From: Rhodoferax sp. OV413
GTDB lineage: Bacteria > Pseudomonadota > Gammaproteobacteria > Burkholderiales > Burkholderiaceae_C
DNA: 58,684 bases
Direction of reading: 5' to 3'
Assembly: GCF_900104385.1 (NCBI RefSeq)
Contig: NZ_FNJA01000013.1
Location: 1 to 58,684 of the forward strand
Shown: positions 50,038 through 58,570 of the stretch, piece after piece
Position numbering within the stretch: the first letter of the stretch is position 1
Layout of the letters: the number at the start of each line of letters is the position of its first letter
The notes under the pieces: model-generated
Seen by the model: only the letters and a program-made list of their open reading frames with translations
What the model was told of the DNA's origin: nothing
The model's database searches: none
Made by a program: the position numbers and the translations under genes

Positions 50038-50790
50038 GTGCACTCCTTGACCCCATCCCCCATATCCCCTGTAGAACCCGCCGTATACCGCTCGCGCGCC
50101 GAAGAGGTGTACGCCCAGCTGAAGCGCGACGTTGCCGAGTTCAAGCTCGTGCCCGGCGACCGCTTTACCGAAAACGAGATCAGCGAGCGCCTGGGCGTGT
50201 CGCGCACCCCCGTGCGCCAGGCGCTGACCCGGCTGCAGCAAGAGGGCTATGTGGAGGTGCTGTTCCGCAGCGGCTGGCGTGTGCTGCCGTTCGACTTTGA
50301 CCAGTTCGAGCAGCTGTACGACCTGCGCATGGTGCTGGAAACCACCGCCGCCCACCGCCTATGCGAATGTGGCGCGGGTGCGGCAGCGCCGCATATCCAG
50401 ATCGACCACCGCTTGCTCGACGAGCTGCTCGCCATTTGGTTGGTGCCTGTGGCCCAGCGCAGCACCGACACCTTGCAGGTTGCGCAGTGGGACGAGGAAT
50501 TCCATTGCGCCCTGGTGCGGGCTGCCGGCAATACCGAGATGGCCCGCGTGCACAGCGACGTCACCGAGCGCATCCGCATCATCCGCCGGCTGGATTTCAC
50601 CAAGCAGGCGCGCATCACCGCCACCTACGACGAGCACGCGAAGATTCTGAAAGCCATCCGCAGCCGGCGCGGTGACCAGGCGGCGATGCTGCTGCGTGCC
50701 CACATCCAGGCCAGCCAGGCCGAGGTGCGCAAGATCACGCTGCACCAGGTGCACGTGGCCCGGCAGGTGGGCCAAAGCCCGGCGACCTAA
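50038..50790 (+). CDS. GntR/FCD-family transcriptional regulator
   Basis: A 250-residue regulator with an N-terminal winged helix-turn-helix (ENEISERLGVSRTPVRQALTRLQQEGYVEV) and a C-terminal all-helical FCD effector domain with DEEFHCALVRAAGN and DEHAKILKAI carrying Asp/His metal-ligand candidates. The start is the GTG at 50038, 34 bp after the hydrolase gene. It ends the cluster and most likely controls it through the two 20-bp palindromes; a ureide or cyanurate may be the effector. Its stop overlaps that of fadD. Confidence 0.88.
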   Translation: MHSLTPSPISPVEPAVYRSRAEEVYAQLKRDVAEFKLVPGDRFTENEISERLGVSRTPVRQALTRLQQEGYVEVLFRSGWRVLPFDFDQFEQLYDLRMVLETTAAHRLCECGAGAAAPHIQIDHRLLDELLAIWLVPVAQRSTDTLQVAQWDEEFHCALVRAAGNTEMARVHSDVTERIRIIRRLDFTKQARITATYDEHAKILKAIRSRRGDQAAMLLRAHIQASQAEVRKITLHQVHVARQVGQSPAT

Positions 50791-52475
50791 GTCGTCGGCG
50801 AACGCAACTCGCGGCGCAGGATCTTGCCCACGTTGGACTTGGGCAGCTCTTTGCGGAACTCTATGGACTTGGGTAGCTTGTAGCCGGTGAGCTGCTGTTT
50901 GCAGAACAGCATCACATCGGCCTCGGTGAGGGCCGGGTCGCGCTTGACCACAAACACCTTGATGGCCTCGCCCTGTTTTTCGTCGGGCACGCCGATGGCC
51001 GCGCATTCGACTACGCCGGGGCAAAGCGAAATCACGTTTTCCAGCTCGTTCGGGAACACGTTGAAGCCGCTGACCAGGATCATGTCCTTCTTGCGGTCGA
51101 CGATGCGGGTGTAGCCGCGCTCGTCCATCATGCCGATGTCGCCGGTGCGCAGATAGCCGTCGGCGGTGAACGAGCGGGCGGTTTCCTCCGGCTGGTTGTA
51201 GTAGCCCACGGTGACGTTCGGGCCTTTGATGCAGATCTCGCCGGCTGCTCCCAGGGGCAGGTCGGTGCCGTCGTCGTCCTTGATCGCCAGAGTTATGCTG
51301 GGCAGGGGCAGGCCGATGGTGCCGCTGAAGGTCTTGGCCAGTACCGGGTTGTTGGTGCCGATGGCACAGGTTTCGCTCATGCCCCAACCTTCGACCATGG
51401 GGCAACCGGTGGCTTCCAGCCAGCGCTGGGCCGTGCCCTCCGAGGCCGCCATGCCGCCGGCCTGCGACACGTAGAGCTGCGAGAAATCGATGGTCTTGAA
51501 GTCCGGCTGCAGCAGCAGGGCGTTGAACAAGGTGTTGACCGCCGGCAGCAGATGGAAGGGGCGCTTTTTGAGCGTAGCGATGAACTTGCTGAAGTCGCGC
51601 GGATTCGGGATCAGCGTCATGTGCGAGCCCAGGCGTATGCCCATCAGGCACAGGGTCAGCGCGAAGATGTGGTACAGCGGCAGGGCGGCAATGCAGTTGA
51701 CCTTGTGCGGATCGCCGACCCGCGCCAGCGCCGGCTTGAACCAGGCTTCGGCCTGCAGCACGGCGGCCACGATGTTGCGGTGCGTGAGGATCGCGCCCTT
51801 GGACAGGCCGGTGGTGCCGCCGGTGTACTGCAGAAAGGCCACCGAATCCAGCGTGCTGGCGGTGCGTTGCAACTGGCGACCGCGGCCGTCGGCCAGGGCG
51901 GCGTTGAAGTGGGTGATCTTCAGCCGGGCGCTGCCGCCCAGGTTGAAGGCGGGCACCATCTTCTTCACGTGGCGGACCATGAAGTTGACCACCGTGCCAA
52001 AGACTGCGCCCAGCAGGTCGCCCATGCTGGCCAGCACCACATGCTGGATCTGGGTGCGGTCTACCACTTCTTCCAGGGTGCGGGCAAAGTTCTCCAGGAT
52101 CACGATGGCGGTGGCGCCCGAGTCCTTCAGCTGGTGCTCCAGCTCGCGCGGGGTGTACAGCGGATTCACGTTCACGCAGGTATAGCCGGCGCGCAGCACG
52201 GCGGCCATGGTGACGGCAAACTGCGGGATGTTCGGCAGCATGATGGCGACCCGGGCACCGGGAGCCAAGCCCTGGGCCTGCAGCCAGGCGCCGAGCGCGG
52301 TGGACAGCTGGTCGAGCTCGCGATAGGACATCCAGCGCTCCATGCAGACCGAGAACGGGTTGTCGGCGTGCTTGGCGAACGACTCGTCCAGCAGCTGCGT
52401 CAAGGAGCCATAGGCATTGACATCGATCTCGTGCGCTACGTCGGCGGGGTAGTTCTTCAGCCAGGGTTTGTCCAT
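50787..52475 (-). CDS. AMP-binding acyl-CoA synthetase (FadD-like)
   Basis: Activates a fatty acid as its CoA thioester. The ATG at 52475, after GGAGA, gives 562 residues with the AMP-binding core YTGGTTGLSKGAILTHRN, EGWGMSETC, RTGDIGMMDE and RIVDRKKDMILVSGFNVFPNE, the last block giving the lid hinge. Length and blocks are those of E. coli FadD. It is convergent with the GntR gene (4-bp overlap) and so is probably not part of the cyanurate cluster. Confidence 0.92.
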   Translation of the reverse strand: MDKPWLKNYPADVAHEIDVNAYGSLTQLLDESFAKHADNPFSVCMERWMSYRELDQLSTALGAWLQAQGLAPGARVAIMLPNIPQFAVTMAAVLRAGYTCVNVNPLYTPRELEHQLKDSGATAIVILENFARTLEEVVDRTQIQHVVLASMGDLLGAVFGTVVNFMVRHVKKMVPAFNLGGSARLKITHFNAALADGRGRQLQRTASTLDSVAFLQYTGGTTGLSKGAILTHRNIVAAVLQAEAWFKPALARVGDPHKVNCIAALPLYHIFALTLCLMGIRLGSHMTLIPNPRDFSKFIATLKKRPFHLLPAVNTLFNALLLQPDFKTIDFSQLYVSQAGGMAASEGTAQRWLEATGCPMVEGWGMSETCAIGTNNPVLAKTFSGTIGLPLPSITLAIKDDDGTDLPLGAAGEICIKGPNVTVGYYNQPEETARSFTADGYLRTGDIGMMDERGYTRIVDRKKDMILVSGFNVFPNELENVISLCPGVVECAAIGVPDEKQGEAIKVFVVKRDPALTEADVMLFCKQQLTGYKLPKSIEFRKELPKSNVGKILRRELRSPTT

Positions 52476-52618
52476 GCGGTGTCTCCGTCGGTTGTCAGTT
52501 GGGGCCATTCTGGGAGGGGAGTGTCAGCAGGTGTTACCGGGCAAGCCCCTAGGGCCAGCAGGCTGCGGTCGCTTGGGGGACATAGTTGGCAGGCTGAGAC
52601 CACTGAGACAATAGGGCG

Positions 52619-52837
52619 ATGGAACACCCGCACGACACCGACCAGCGCCTGACTGCGCTGGAGATCAAGGCCAGCTTCAGCGAAGACCTGCTGGAGCAGC
52701 TGGAACAGATCATCATCCGCCAGCAACAACAGATCGACTTGCTGCTGCGCCAAGTGGCCCGACTGGACCAGCCTTCTACCGACGGCGGCCTGGGTGCGCC
52801 GCGCAGCCTGCGCGACGAGCTGCCACCGCATTATTGA
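52619..52837 (+). CDS. slyX: SlyX family protein
   Basis: A 72-residue coiled-coil protein with LTALEIKASFSEDLLEQLEQII and the conserved C-terminal tail DELPPHY. Function is not known in the family. It is divergent from the fadD-like gene and followed by a palindrome copy and a terminator of the opposite operon. Confidence 0.85.
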   Translation: MEHPHDTDQRLTALEIKASFSEDLLEQLEQIIIRQQQQIDLLLRQVARLDQPSTDGGLGAPRSLRDELPPHY

Positions 52838-52847
52838 ACCTACATAA

Positions 52848-52905
52848 GAAAAAGGCCGCAAGCGCAGGTATTGATTGCGCAAGCAGCTCTTTATTTGATA
52901 GCGAA
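52848..52905. repeat. Dispersed palindrome, intergenic copy H
   Basis: AGAAAAAGGCCGCAAGCGCA, then TGCGCAAGCAGCTCTTTATTTGATAG in two parts, resembles copy A arm for arm. It lies between slyX and the sugar-operon terminator, with convergent transcription. Confidence 0.6.
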
Positions 52906-52907
52906 AT

Positions 52908-52939
52908 GCAAAAGGCGGATGCTTCGGTCCGCCTTTTGC
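52908..52939 (-). terminator. Terminator of the sugar ABC operon
   Basis: Stem GCAAAAGGCGGA (52908-52919) with TCCGCCTTTTGC (52928-52939) and an 8-nt loop, 10 bp after the stop of the binding-protein gene. On the minus strand a TTTT stretch closes the stem. Confidence 0.75.
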
Positions 52940-52949
52940 CCGGTGCCGC

Positions 52950-54059
52950 TTACTTGCCCCAGATCGCCTTGTACTGGGCGCGGTAGCCGTTGTCGGGGTC
53001 GAAGATGTTCTTCGGGCCGCCGTCCTTGCCCACGTTCTCCGGCGTCACCAGATGCACCTTGGGCGAGTAGCCCGACCAGGCGACCTTGGCCATCGCGCGG
53101 TTCAGTTCGTCCACCAGCTGCCAGCCTTGCATGTTCAGTGGCTCGGGAACGGTACCGGCCTGGTAGCGCTTGGTGCGGATGCGCTGGTAGGCGGCCTCGG
53201 AGCCATCGCCGGCCGACACGGCCTTGGGCGCGCCGTCGCCCTTCTTGCCGCCGGCTTGCAGCGTCGGCCCCATGAAGTCGAAGTACAGGTCGTTGATGGC
53301 CAGCGAATGCGTCCACTTGTCGCCAAAGCGCTGCAGCAGCGAGGTGGTCAGCTGGGGCATGCGGGTCGAGCTCTCAGAAATCGGGCTGTCTTCAAAGCTC
53401 AGCACCGTGCAGCCGCCGCACTTCTTGATCACCGCTTCCATGGCGCGGGCCTTGAACAGCGCAATCGCGTACTGCGAGTCGGTGAAGATCACCACGCCGG
53501 CCTTGCCACCCGAGTCGGCCACCACCCAGGAGGCGGCGGTTTCGGATACGTCGGCGGGCAGGGTGGTCACGTTGGCAAACAGGCCTGCGGCCGGGTTGGG
53601 GCCGGGTTGCTCGCCCGAATGCCAGCCGACCAGCGGAATGCCTGCCTTGGCCGCGGCTTCGAAAGCCACCTTCTGCTCAGAGGTATCAAAGCCGCCGACC
53701 ACGATACCCGCCGGCTTGAGCGCCAGCGCCTGGTTCAGCGCGGCGGTGCGGCCGCTGACCGAGCCCTGGCCGTCGATGACGCGCACCGTCCAGCCGATCA
53801 CCTTGCCGGCTTCTTCCACGCCCTGCGAGGTGCCGAGGTGGCCGCCGTTCTTCAGGTCGCCAGCGACATAGACGATGGTTTTGCCCACGGCGGCTTTGGG
53901 GCCGGTGGTGGGGCCATCCCATTTGTCGGCCGGCGCGGTGGCCACGGTCACGCGCTTTTTAGCGGCGTCCAGAAAGTCGTCGGCCAGCACGTGGCCCGCT
54001 ACGCCAAAGGCGGCTGCGGCCAGCACGATGGCGCGCAGTGGAAAGGAAAATTTAGCCAT
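52950..54059 (-). CDS. Periplasmic sugar-binding protein (RbsB-like)
   Basis: A 369-residue binding protein with a Sec signal peptide (MAKFSFPLRAIVLAAAAFGVAGHVLA, in two parts). It belongs to the periplasmic-binding-protein type 1 family of sugar importers: VVGGFDTSEQKVAF and AGVVIFTDSQYAIA blocks, ending at GYRAQYKAIWGK. The start ATG follows GGAGACAAAAAA. It is the last gene of the minus-strand operon after the permease (19-bp gap). The sugar is not evident; upstream genes suggest a sugar acid or pentose. Confidence 0.85.
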   Translation of the reverse strand: MAKFSFPLRAIVLAAAAFGVAGHVLADDFLDAAKKRVTVATAPADKWDGPTTGPKAAVGKTIVYVAGDLKNGGHLGTSQGVEEAGKVIGWTVRVIDGQGSVSGRTAALNQALALKPAGIVVGGFDTSEQKVAFEAAAKAGIPLVGWHSGEQPGPNPAAGLFANVTTLPADVSETAASWVVADSGGKAGVVIFTDSQYAIALFKARAMEAVIKKCGGCTVLSFEDSPISESSTRMPQLTTSLLQRFGDKWTHSLAINDLYFDFMGPTLQAGGKKGDGAPKAVSAGDGSEAAYQRIRTKRYQAGTVPEPLNMQGWQLVDELNRAMAKVAWSGYSPKVHLVTPENVGKDGGPKNIFDPDNGYRAQYKAIWGK

Positions 54060-54078
54060 TTTTTTGTCTCCTGATAAT

Positions 54079-55188
54079 TTAGTTGGAATGGACTTTGAGA
54101 GGTGCACCGTCGGGTGACGGCGCGGCGGGAGCAACCGCCATATGCAGCTCGGCAATACGGCGTTTGATGGATTGGCCACGCTTGCGCTGTGCGTAGCCGG
54201 CGATACCGATGGAGACCAGCAAGGTCAGTCCATTGAACAGCGGTTCGACGAAGAAGGCGCCGCCAAATTGCTGGATGCCGGAGATGCCTACCGCCAGAAT
54301 CGCCACGCCCACCAGGCTGCCCCAGACGTTAACGCGACCGGGCCGGATGGTGGTCGAGCCCAGGAAGGCGCCGACCAGGGCTGGCAGCAAGAACTCCAGA
54401 CCCACGCCGGCCTGGCCGATCTGCAGGCGCGATGCCAGCACCACACCGGCAAAGGCCGACAAGGTGCCCGAGGCGACGAAGGCGCCCATCACGCATTTCT
54501 CCAGCGCAATACCGTTCAGCACGGCCGCCTTGGGGTTGGAGCCGATCACATACAGCGCCCGGCCAATGGGGGTGTGCTCACTCACCAGCCACAGCACCAC
54601 CGCAATCGCCAGCACGTAGAAGGCGGTGATGGGCAGGCCCAGGAAGTCCGATCCTGCTATGTTCAAGAAGCCATCCGGCAGCTCGCCCAGCACCTGGCGG
54701 CCACCGCTGTGCCACAGCGCGACCGCGTACAGCACGGTACCGGTGCCCAGGGTGGCGATGAAGGAGTCGATCTGCGCCTGCTCCACCAGAATGCCGTTCA
54801 GCAGGCCGAACAGCGCGCCGCACAGCAACACCACCAGCACCGCGGCCGGCCAGGGCAGGCCGAACTTGGTCTGCAGGCTGATCGCCAGGATGTGCCACAG
54901 CACGATGCCGTAGCCCACGGTCAGGTCGATCTTGCCGGTCATCATCGGGATGGTGGCGGCCAGCGCCAGGATGGCGATCACCGACTTGTCGCTGAGGATG
55001 GAGCGCAGGTTGAACAGTGTCGGAAAGCTGTCGGGCAGCAGCACTGAGAACAGCAGGATCAGGCCCAGCGTCAGCGCGGGCAGGCCGTAGACGGGAATCA
55101 GCTGGCTGATGCCGGCCAGCAAGCCTCTCTGCTGGTTGTCGAAAGATGGGTCCGGCTCTAGCGCCGTGGCTTTGATGGAACTGCTCAT
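54079..55188 (-). CDS. RbsC-type sugar ABC permease
   Basis: A 369-residue protein with about ten hydrophobic segments, including GILVEQAQIDSFIATLGTGT and GSNPKAAVLNGIALEKC, the loop that contacts the ATPase. It belongs to the ribose/xylose permease family. The ATG overlaps the ATPase stop (ATGA), so translation is coupled. Confidence 0.9.
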   Translation of the reverse strand: MSSSIKATALEPDPSFDNQQRGLLAGISQLIPVYGLPALTLGLILLFSVLLPDSFPTLFNLRSILSDKSVIAILALAATIPMMTGKIDLTVGYGIVLWHILAISLQTKFGLPWPAAVLVVLLCGALFGLLNGILVEQAQIDSFIATLGTGTVLYAVALWHSGGRQVLGELPDGFLNIAGSDFLGLPITAFYVLAIAVVLWLVSEHTPIGRALYVIGSNPKAAVLNGIALEKCVMGAFVASGTLSAFAGVVLASRLQIGQAGVGLEFLLPALVGAFLGSTTIRPGRVNVWGSLVGVAILAVGISGIQQFGGAFFVEPLFNGLTLLVSIGIAGYAQRKRGQSIKRRIAELHMAVAPAAPSPDGAPLKVHSN

Positions 55189-56711
55189 GGTGTGTTTGTC
55201 TCCGTTAACTTGTTTGTTGTGTTTTGCTGGCCCGATGCCGCGACCAGCAGGCCGGCTACGCTGAGAGCATCGCCGCTGAGTTCGGTGGCGACCTGGCCGT
55301 CGCGGAACACCAGGGCGCGGGTGCAGACGTTGGCCACCTCTTCGAAGTCGGTGGACACCACCAGCACGCAGACGCCGGCATTCGCCTGCTCGCGCAGGAT
55401 GTCGTAGATCTGGCGCTTGGCGCCCACGTCCACGCCGGCGGTGGGCTCCTCCAAAATCAAGAGCGGCAACTGCAGGTTGATCCAGCGCGCCAGCACCACT
55501 TTTTGCTGGTTGCCGCCGCTGAGGTTCTGCACATCGGCCTGGGGCGCGGGCGGGTTCACGTCAAACTGCTTGATCAGCGCGCGGGCCTGCTTCTCCTCGG
55601 TGGTGCGACGCAAGCGGGCCAGCAGCGAGCCCAGCACCAGGGCTGGATTGGGGAACAGGTTCTCCTGCACGCTCAGGTTCGCACCCAGGTTTTCTTCCAG
55701 CCGGTCCGCCGCCACCAGGCCCACGCCCAGCGCAATCGCATGCGCGGGGTTGCGCGGCGCGATGGCCTTGCCACCTAGCAGCATGCGACCTTGCGACACC
55801 TCGGCCAGGCCGAAAAGCGCGCGGCTGATGGCCTCGTGGCCGGCGCCGCGCAGGCCGATCAGGCCCAGCACCTCGCCCTTGCGCGCATCCAGGCTCACCG
55901 GGCCTGCGTTGGCCGAATACACCTGGTCCAGCTGCAGCACCACCTCGCGGCTGCGCGCATCGGCCTTGGCCAGAGTGCCGGAAAATTTGCGGCCCACGAT
56001 CAGCTCCACCAGCTCGGTATCGGTGGTCTCGGCCGTGGTGCGGGTACCGACCAGCTTGCCGTCGCGCATTACCGCGGCACGGTCGGAGATGTCCATGATC
56101 TCGTCGAGCCGGTGTGACACGTAAATCATCGCCACGCCCTGGCTTTTCAGCTGGCGCAGCAGCTCGAACATGCGCTGCACATCGGCCATCGGCAGGCTGG
56201 CCGTGGGCTCGTCCAGCACCAGCACCTTAGCCTGGGTGTCCAGTGCGCGGCCGATGGCCAGTAACGACTTCTCGGCGCGGGTCAGGGTGAAGACGCGTCG
56301 CCGCGGGTCGATGTCGCAGCCTACATGGCTTAACACGCGGGCGGCATTCACCTCGGCCTGCTTCCAGTCGATAAAGCCGCGGCGCTTGGGGAAGCCCATG
56401 CCCAGGGCCACGTTCTCGGCCACCGTCATCCATTCCACCAGGCCCAGGTCCTGGTGGATGAAGGCGATGCCTTGCTTGTCCTTGGGCCGGGCGCGCCACA
56501 CGGATTCGGCCTCGCCCTGCAGCGTGATGCTGCCCACGTCTTGCGCATACACCCCGGCCAGGATCTTGATCAGCGTGGACTTGCCCGCGCCGTTCTCGCC
56601 CAGCAGCGCCAGGATCTCGCCCTGGAACAGGTCTATGGACACGCCATCCACCGCCTGGGTGCCGCCGAAGCGCTTGCCCAGGTTCTGGATGCTGACAACC
56701 GGCGCGTTCAC
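55185..56711 (-). CDS. RbsA-type sugar ABC ATPase
   Basis: A 508-residue tandem ATPase: the first domain has Walker [10 protein letters not shown] and signature LTRAEKSLLAIGRAL, and the second a degenerate Walker A (GLRGAGHEAI) and LSGGNQQKVVLARW, as in the ribose/xylose importers. It is preceded directly by the beta-propeller gene (ATGA overlap). Confidence 0.91.
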   Translation of the reverse strand: MNAPVVSIQNLGKRFGGTQAVDGVSIDLFQGEILALLGENGAGKSTLIKILAGVYAQDVGSITLQGEAESVWRARPKDKQGIAFIHQDLGLVEWMTVAENVALGMGFPKRRGFIDWKQAEVNAARVLSHVGCDIDPRRRVFTLTRAEKSLLAIGRALDTQAKVLVLDEPTASLPMADVQRMFELLRQLKSQGVAMIYVSHRLDEIMDISDRAAVMRDGKLVGTRTTAETTDTELVELIVGRKFSGTLAKADARSREVVLQLDQVYSANAGPVSLDARKGEVLGLIGLRGAGHEAISRALFGLAEVSQGRMLLGGKAIAPRNPAHAIALGVGLVAADRLEENLGANLSVQENLFPNPALVLGSLLARLRRTTEEKQARALIKQFDVNPPAPQADVQNLSGGNQQKVVLARWINLQLPLLILEEPTAGVDVGAKRQIYDILREQANAGVCVLVVSTDFEEVANVCTRALVFRDGQVATELSGDALSVAGLLVAASGQQNTTNKLTETNTP

Positions 56712-57637
56712 AGGATCACCACCCGCGACACATCGGGTTCGCGCTGGGTGGCGATGAAGCGCTCGAACTTCAGCGTCTCCATGTTGAAGTAGCCCAGCTT
56801 GTCGTTGTCCTGGCTCACGAAGGCCAGCGGCTTGGTCGGGTGGTAGCTGAGTGCGATGGCACGGGCCTCCATGGGGATGTGGGCCAGCTCCTTCAGAGTG
56901 ACTGGGTCCACCACGCTCAGCGAGCGCTCGCCGTAGTTGGTCACCACGATGCGGCCATCGCGGTACAGGTACAAACGGGTCGCATCGTCGCGGCTCGGTG
57001 CGGTGCGCAGCACCTGCATGGTCGCGGTGTCGATGGCGGCCAGGGTGTTGCTCCAGCGGCAGGTGACGAACAAGGTTTTTTCGTCTTCGCTCAGTGCATA
57101 GCCTTCGGGCTTGTCGCCGGGCGCGCAGGCCTGTGGGGCAAAGGTCGCGTCATAGGGTTTGATCTTGGTCACGGTGTGCGACAGCAGGTTCATCGCATAC
57201 GCGGTTTGCCCGTCGCGGCTTAGCGCGAACAGGTGCGACTTGATGCCGCCGGTGGGCACGGCGCGGCGGGGTGCGGTGTCGGTGGCGGGGTGGTCCATCA
57301 CCACCAGCTGGGCGCGGTCTTCGCTCAGCGCGTAGAGCCGATCTTGGTCGTCGATCTGCATGCCGTGCAGGCGGTTGAACGGCGCGATGTCGATGGTGCG
57401 CGCCAGGCGTTTTTCGGCGATGTCGATCTGGAAGATGCTGGTGCCGCCATGGCCCAGATGGCCCGAGGTCTCCACGCCGTAATGGCCTATGTAGGCATAG
57501 CGCTGCGCCGCGTCCACCACAAATTCATGCGGAAACTCAGGTAGCTGCACGCTGTGCAAGCGTGTGCCGCTATCAATATCGTAGTAACTGAAGCAGTGGC
57601 TGCATTTTTCTACCAGCAGCAGGATTTCTTTGGACAT
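56708..57637 (-). CDS. Cytosolic beta-propeller protein, unknown function
   Basis: About 309 residues with no signal peptide and about six WD/YVTN-like blades (ALSEDRAQLVVMDHP, ALSRDGQTAYAMNL, ALSEDEKTLFVTCRW, ALSYHPTKPLAFVSQ). The N-terminus holds CSHC (Cys13-Cys16). It resembles YncE or lactonase-like seven-bladed propellers, but I cannot fix an activity. The start ATG at 57637 lies 5 bp after the lactonase gene stop. In this operon it could be a second lactonase or a sensor. Confidence 0.72.
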   Translation of the reverse strand: MSKEILLLVEKCSHCFSYYDIDSGTRLHSVQLPEFPHEFVVDAAQRYAYIGHYGVETSGHLGHGGTSIFQIDIAEKRLARTIDIAPFNRLHGMQIDDQDRLYALSEDRAQLVVMDHPATDTAPRRAVPTGGIKSHLFALSRDGQTAYAMNLLSHTVTKIKPYDATFAPQACAPGDKPEGYALSEDEKTLFVTCRWSNTLAAIDTATMQVLRTAPSRDDATRLYLYRDGRIVVTNYGERSLSVVDPVTLKELAHIPMEARAIALSYHPTKPLAFVSQDNDKLGYFNMETLKFERFIATQREPDVSRVVIL

Positions 57638-57642
57638 GGTTT

Positions 57643-58557
57643 TCAGTTTCCTCGGGTGTGGAGGGTGATGCGGTACAGCGAGGTACTGGCCGCGATGAAG
57701 AGCTGGTTGCCTTGCGGGCCACCAAAGCACAGGTTGCCAATCTTTTCCGGCACCGCAATCTTGCCCAACTGCGTGCCGTCCGGGTGGTAGACCTGCACGC
57801 TGTCTTCGCTGCTGGTGTAGATCCAGCCCTGGGTGTCCAGGCGAAAGCCATCCGACAGGCCAGGGCTGACTACGGCGAAGACACGTGGGTTGTGCAAACT
57901 GTTGTCGGCCGCCACATTGAACACGGCAATGTGGTGGTGGCCCTGGCCTGCAGGCGCCAGAGCGGCGGAGGTGTCGGACACGTACAGCAGCGATTCATCG
58001 GGCGAGAACGCCAGGCCGTTCGGTTCCTGCACCCAGGCGCTGGCGGCGGTCAGTACCCCGGTGGCCGGGTTGAAGCAGAACACATGGTTCGCGGCCTGCT
58101 CCGGCACCGCTTTGTGCCCTTCGCGGTCGCTCAGGATGCCGTAGGGCGGGTCGCTGAACCAGATCGTGCCGTCGCGCTTGACGACGATGTCGTTGGGCGA
58201 ATTCAGGCGCTTGCCCTGGTAGCGGTCGACCACCATCGTGTCTGGCGTATCCGCCTGGATGCGCCTATCGCGTAGTGGCGTGCGCACAATCGCACGCTGA
58301 CCGTGCGAGCAGTGCAGCAGGTCGCCATTCAGGTCCCGCGTGTGGCCGTTGGTGAACTCCACGCCATCGCGCCACACCGACATGCCGTCGGCGGCGGACC
58401 AGCGCAGCATGCGGTTGTTGGGGATGTCGCTCCACAGCACAGAGTCGTCCTCGCGCAGCCACACCGGGCCTTCGCTCCAGATGGCGCCGGTACACAGCTT
58501 TTCCAGCCGGGCGTCCTGCACCACGGGCGCGAGTCGGGGGTCGAAGATTTCGATCAT
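57643..58557 (-). CDS. SMP-30/gluconolactonase-type lactonase
   Basis: A 304-residue six-bladed propeller with the SMP-30 family metal-site pattern: Glu in IWSEGPVWLRED, Asn in NSPNDIVVKRDGTIWFSDPPYG and Asp in SDGFRLDTQGWIY. It hydrolyses a sugar lactone to the acid, as between sugar dehydrogenase and dehydratase. The ATG at 58557 is preferred; a TTG two codons earlier (58563) is also in frame. It follows the aldehyde dehydrogenase end by 13 bp. Confidence 0.88.
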   Translation of the reverse strand: MIEIFDPRLAPVVQDARLEKLCTGAIWSEGPVWLREDDSVLWSDIPNNRMLRWSAADGMSVWRDGVEFTNGHTRDLNGDLLHCSHGQRAIVRTPLRDRRIQADTPDTMVVDRYQGKRLNSPNDIVVKRDGTIWFSDPPYGILSDREGHKAVPEQAANHVFCFNPATGVLTAASAWVQEPNGLAFSPDESLLYVSDTSAALAPAGQGHHHIAVFNVAADNSLHNPRVFAVVSPGLSDGFRLDTQGWIYTSSEDSVQVYHPDGTQLGKIAVPEKIGNLCFGGPQGNQLFIAASTSLYRITLHTRGN

Positions 58558-58570
58558 GGTCAAGCCCCGC

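Noticed and set aside
38735-50790. Cyanurate cluster as a recent mobile insertion
   Set aside because: No integrase, transposase, tRNA boundary, direct repeat or clear change in base composition is visible at its edges.
57540-57600. Another palindrome copy at the start of the propeller gene
   Set aside because: GATAGCGGCACACGC and GCGTGCAGCTA give a weak resemblance only; arms and ends do not match well enough.
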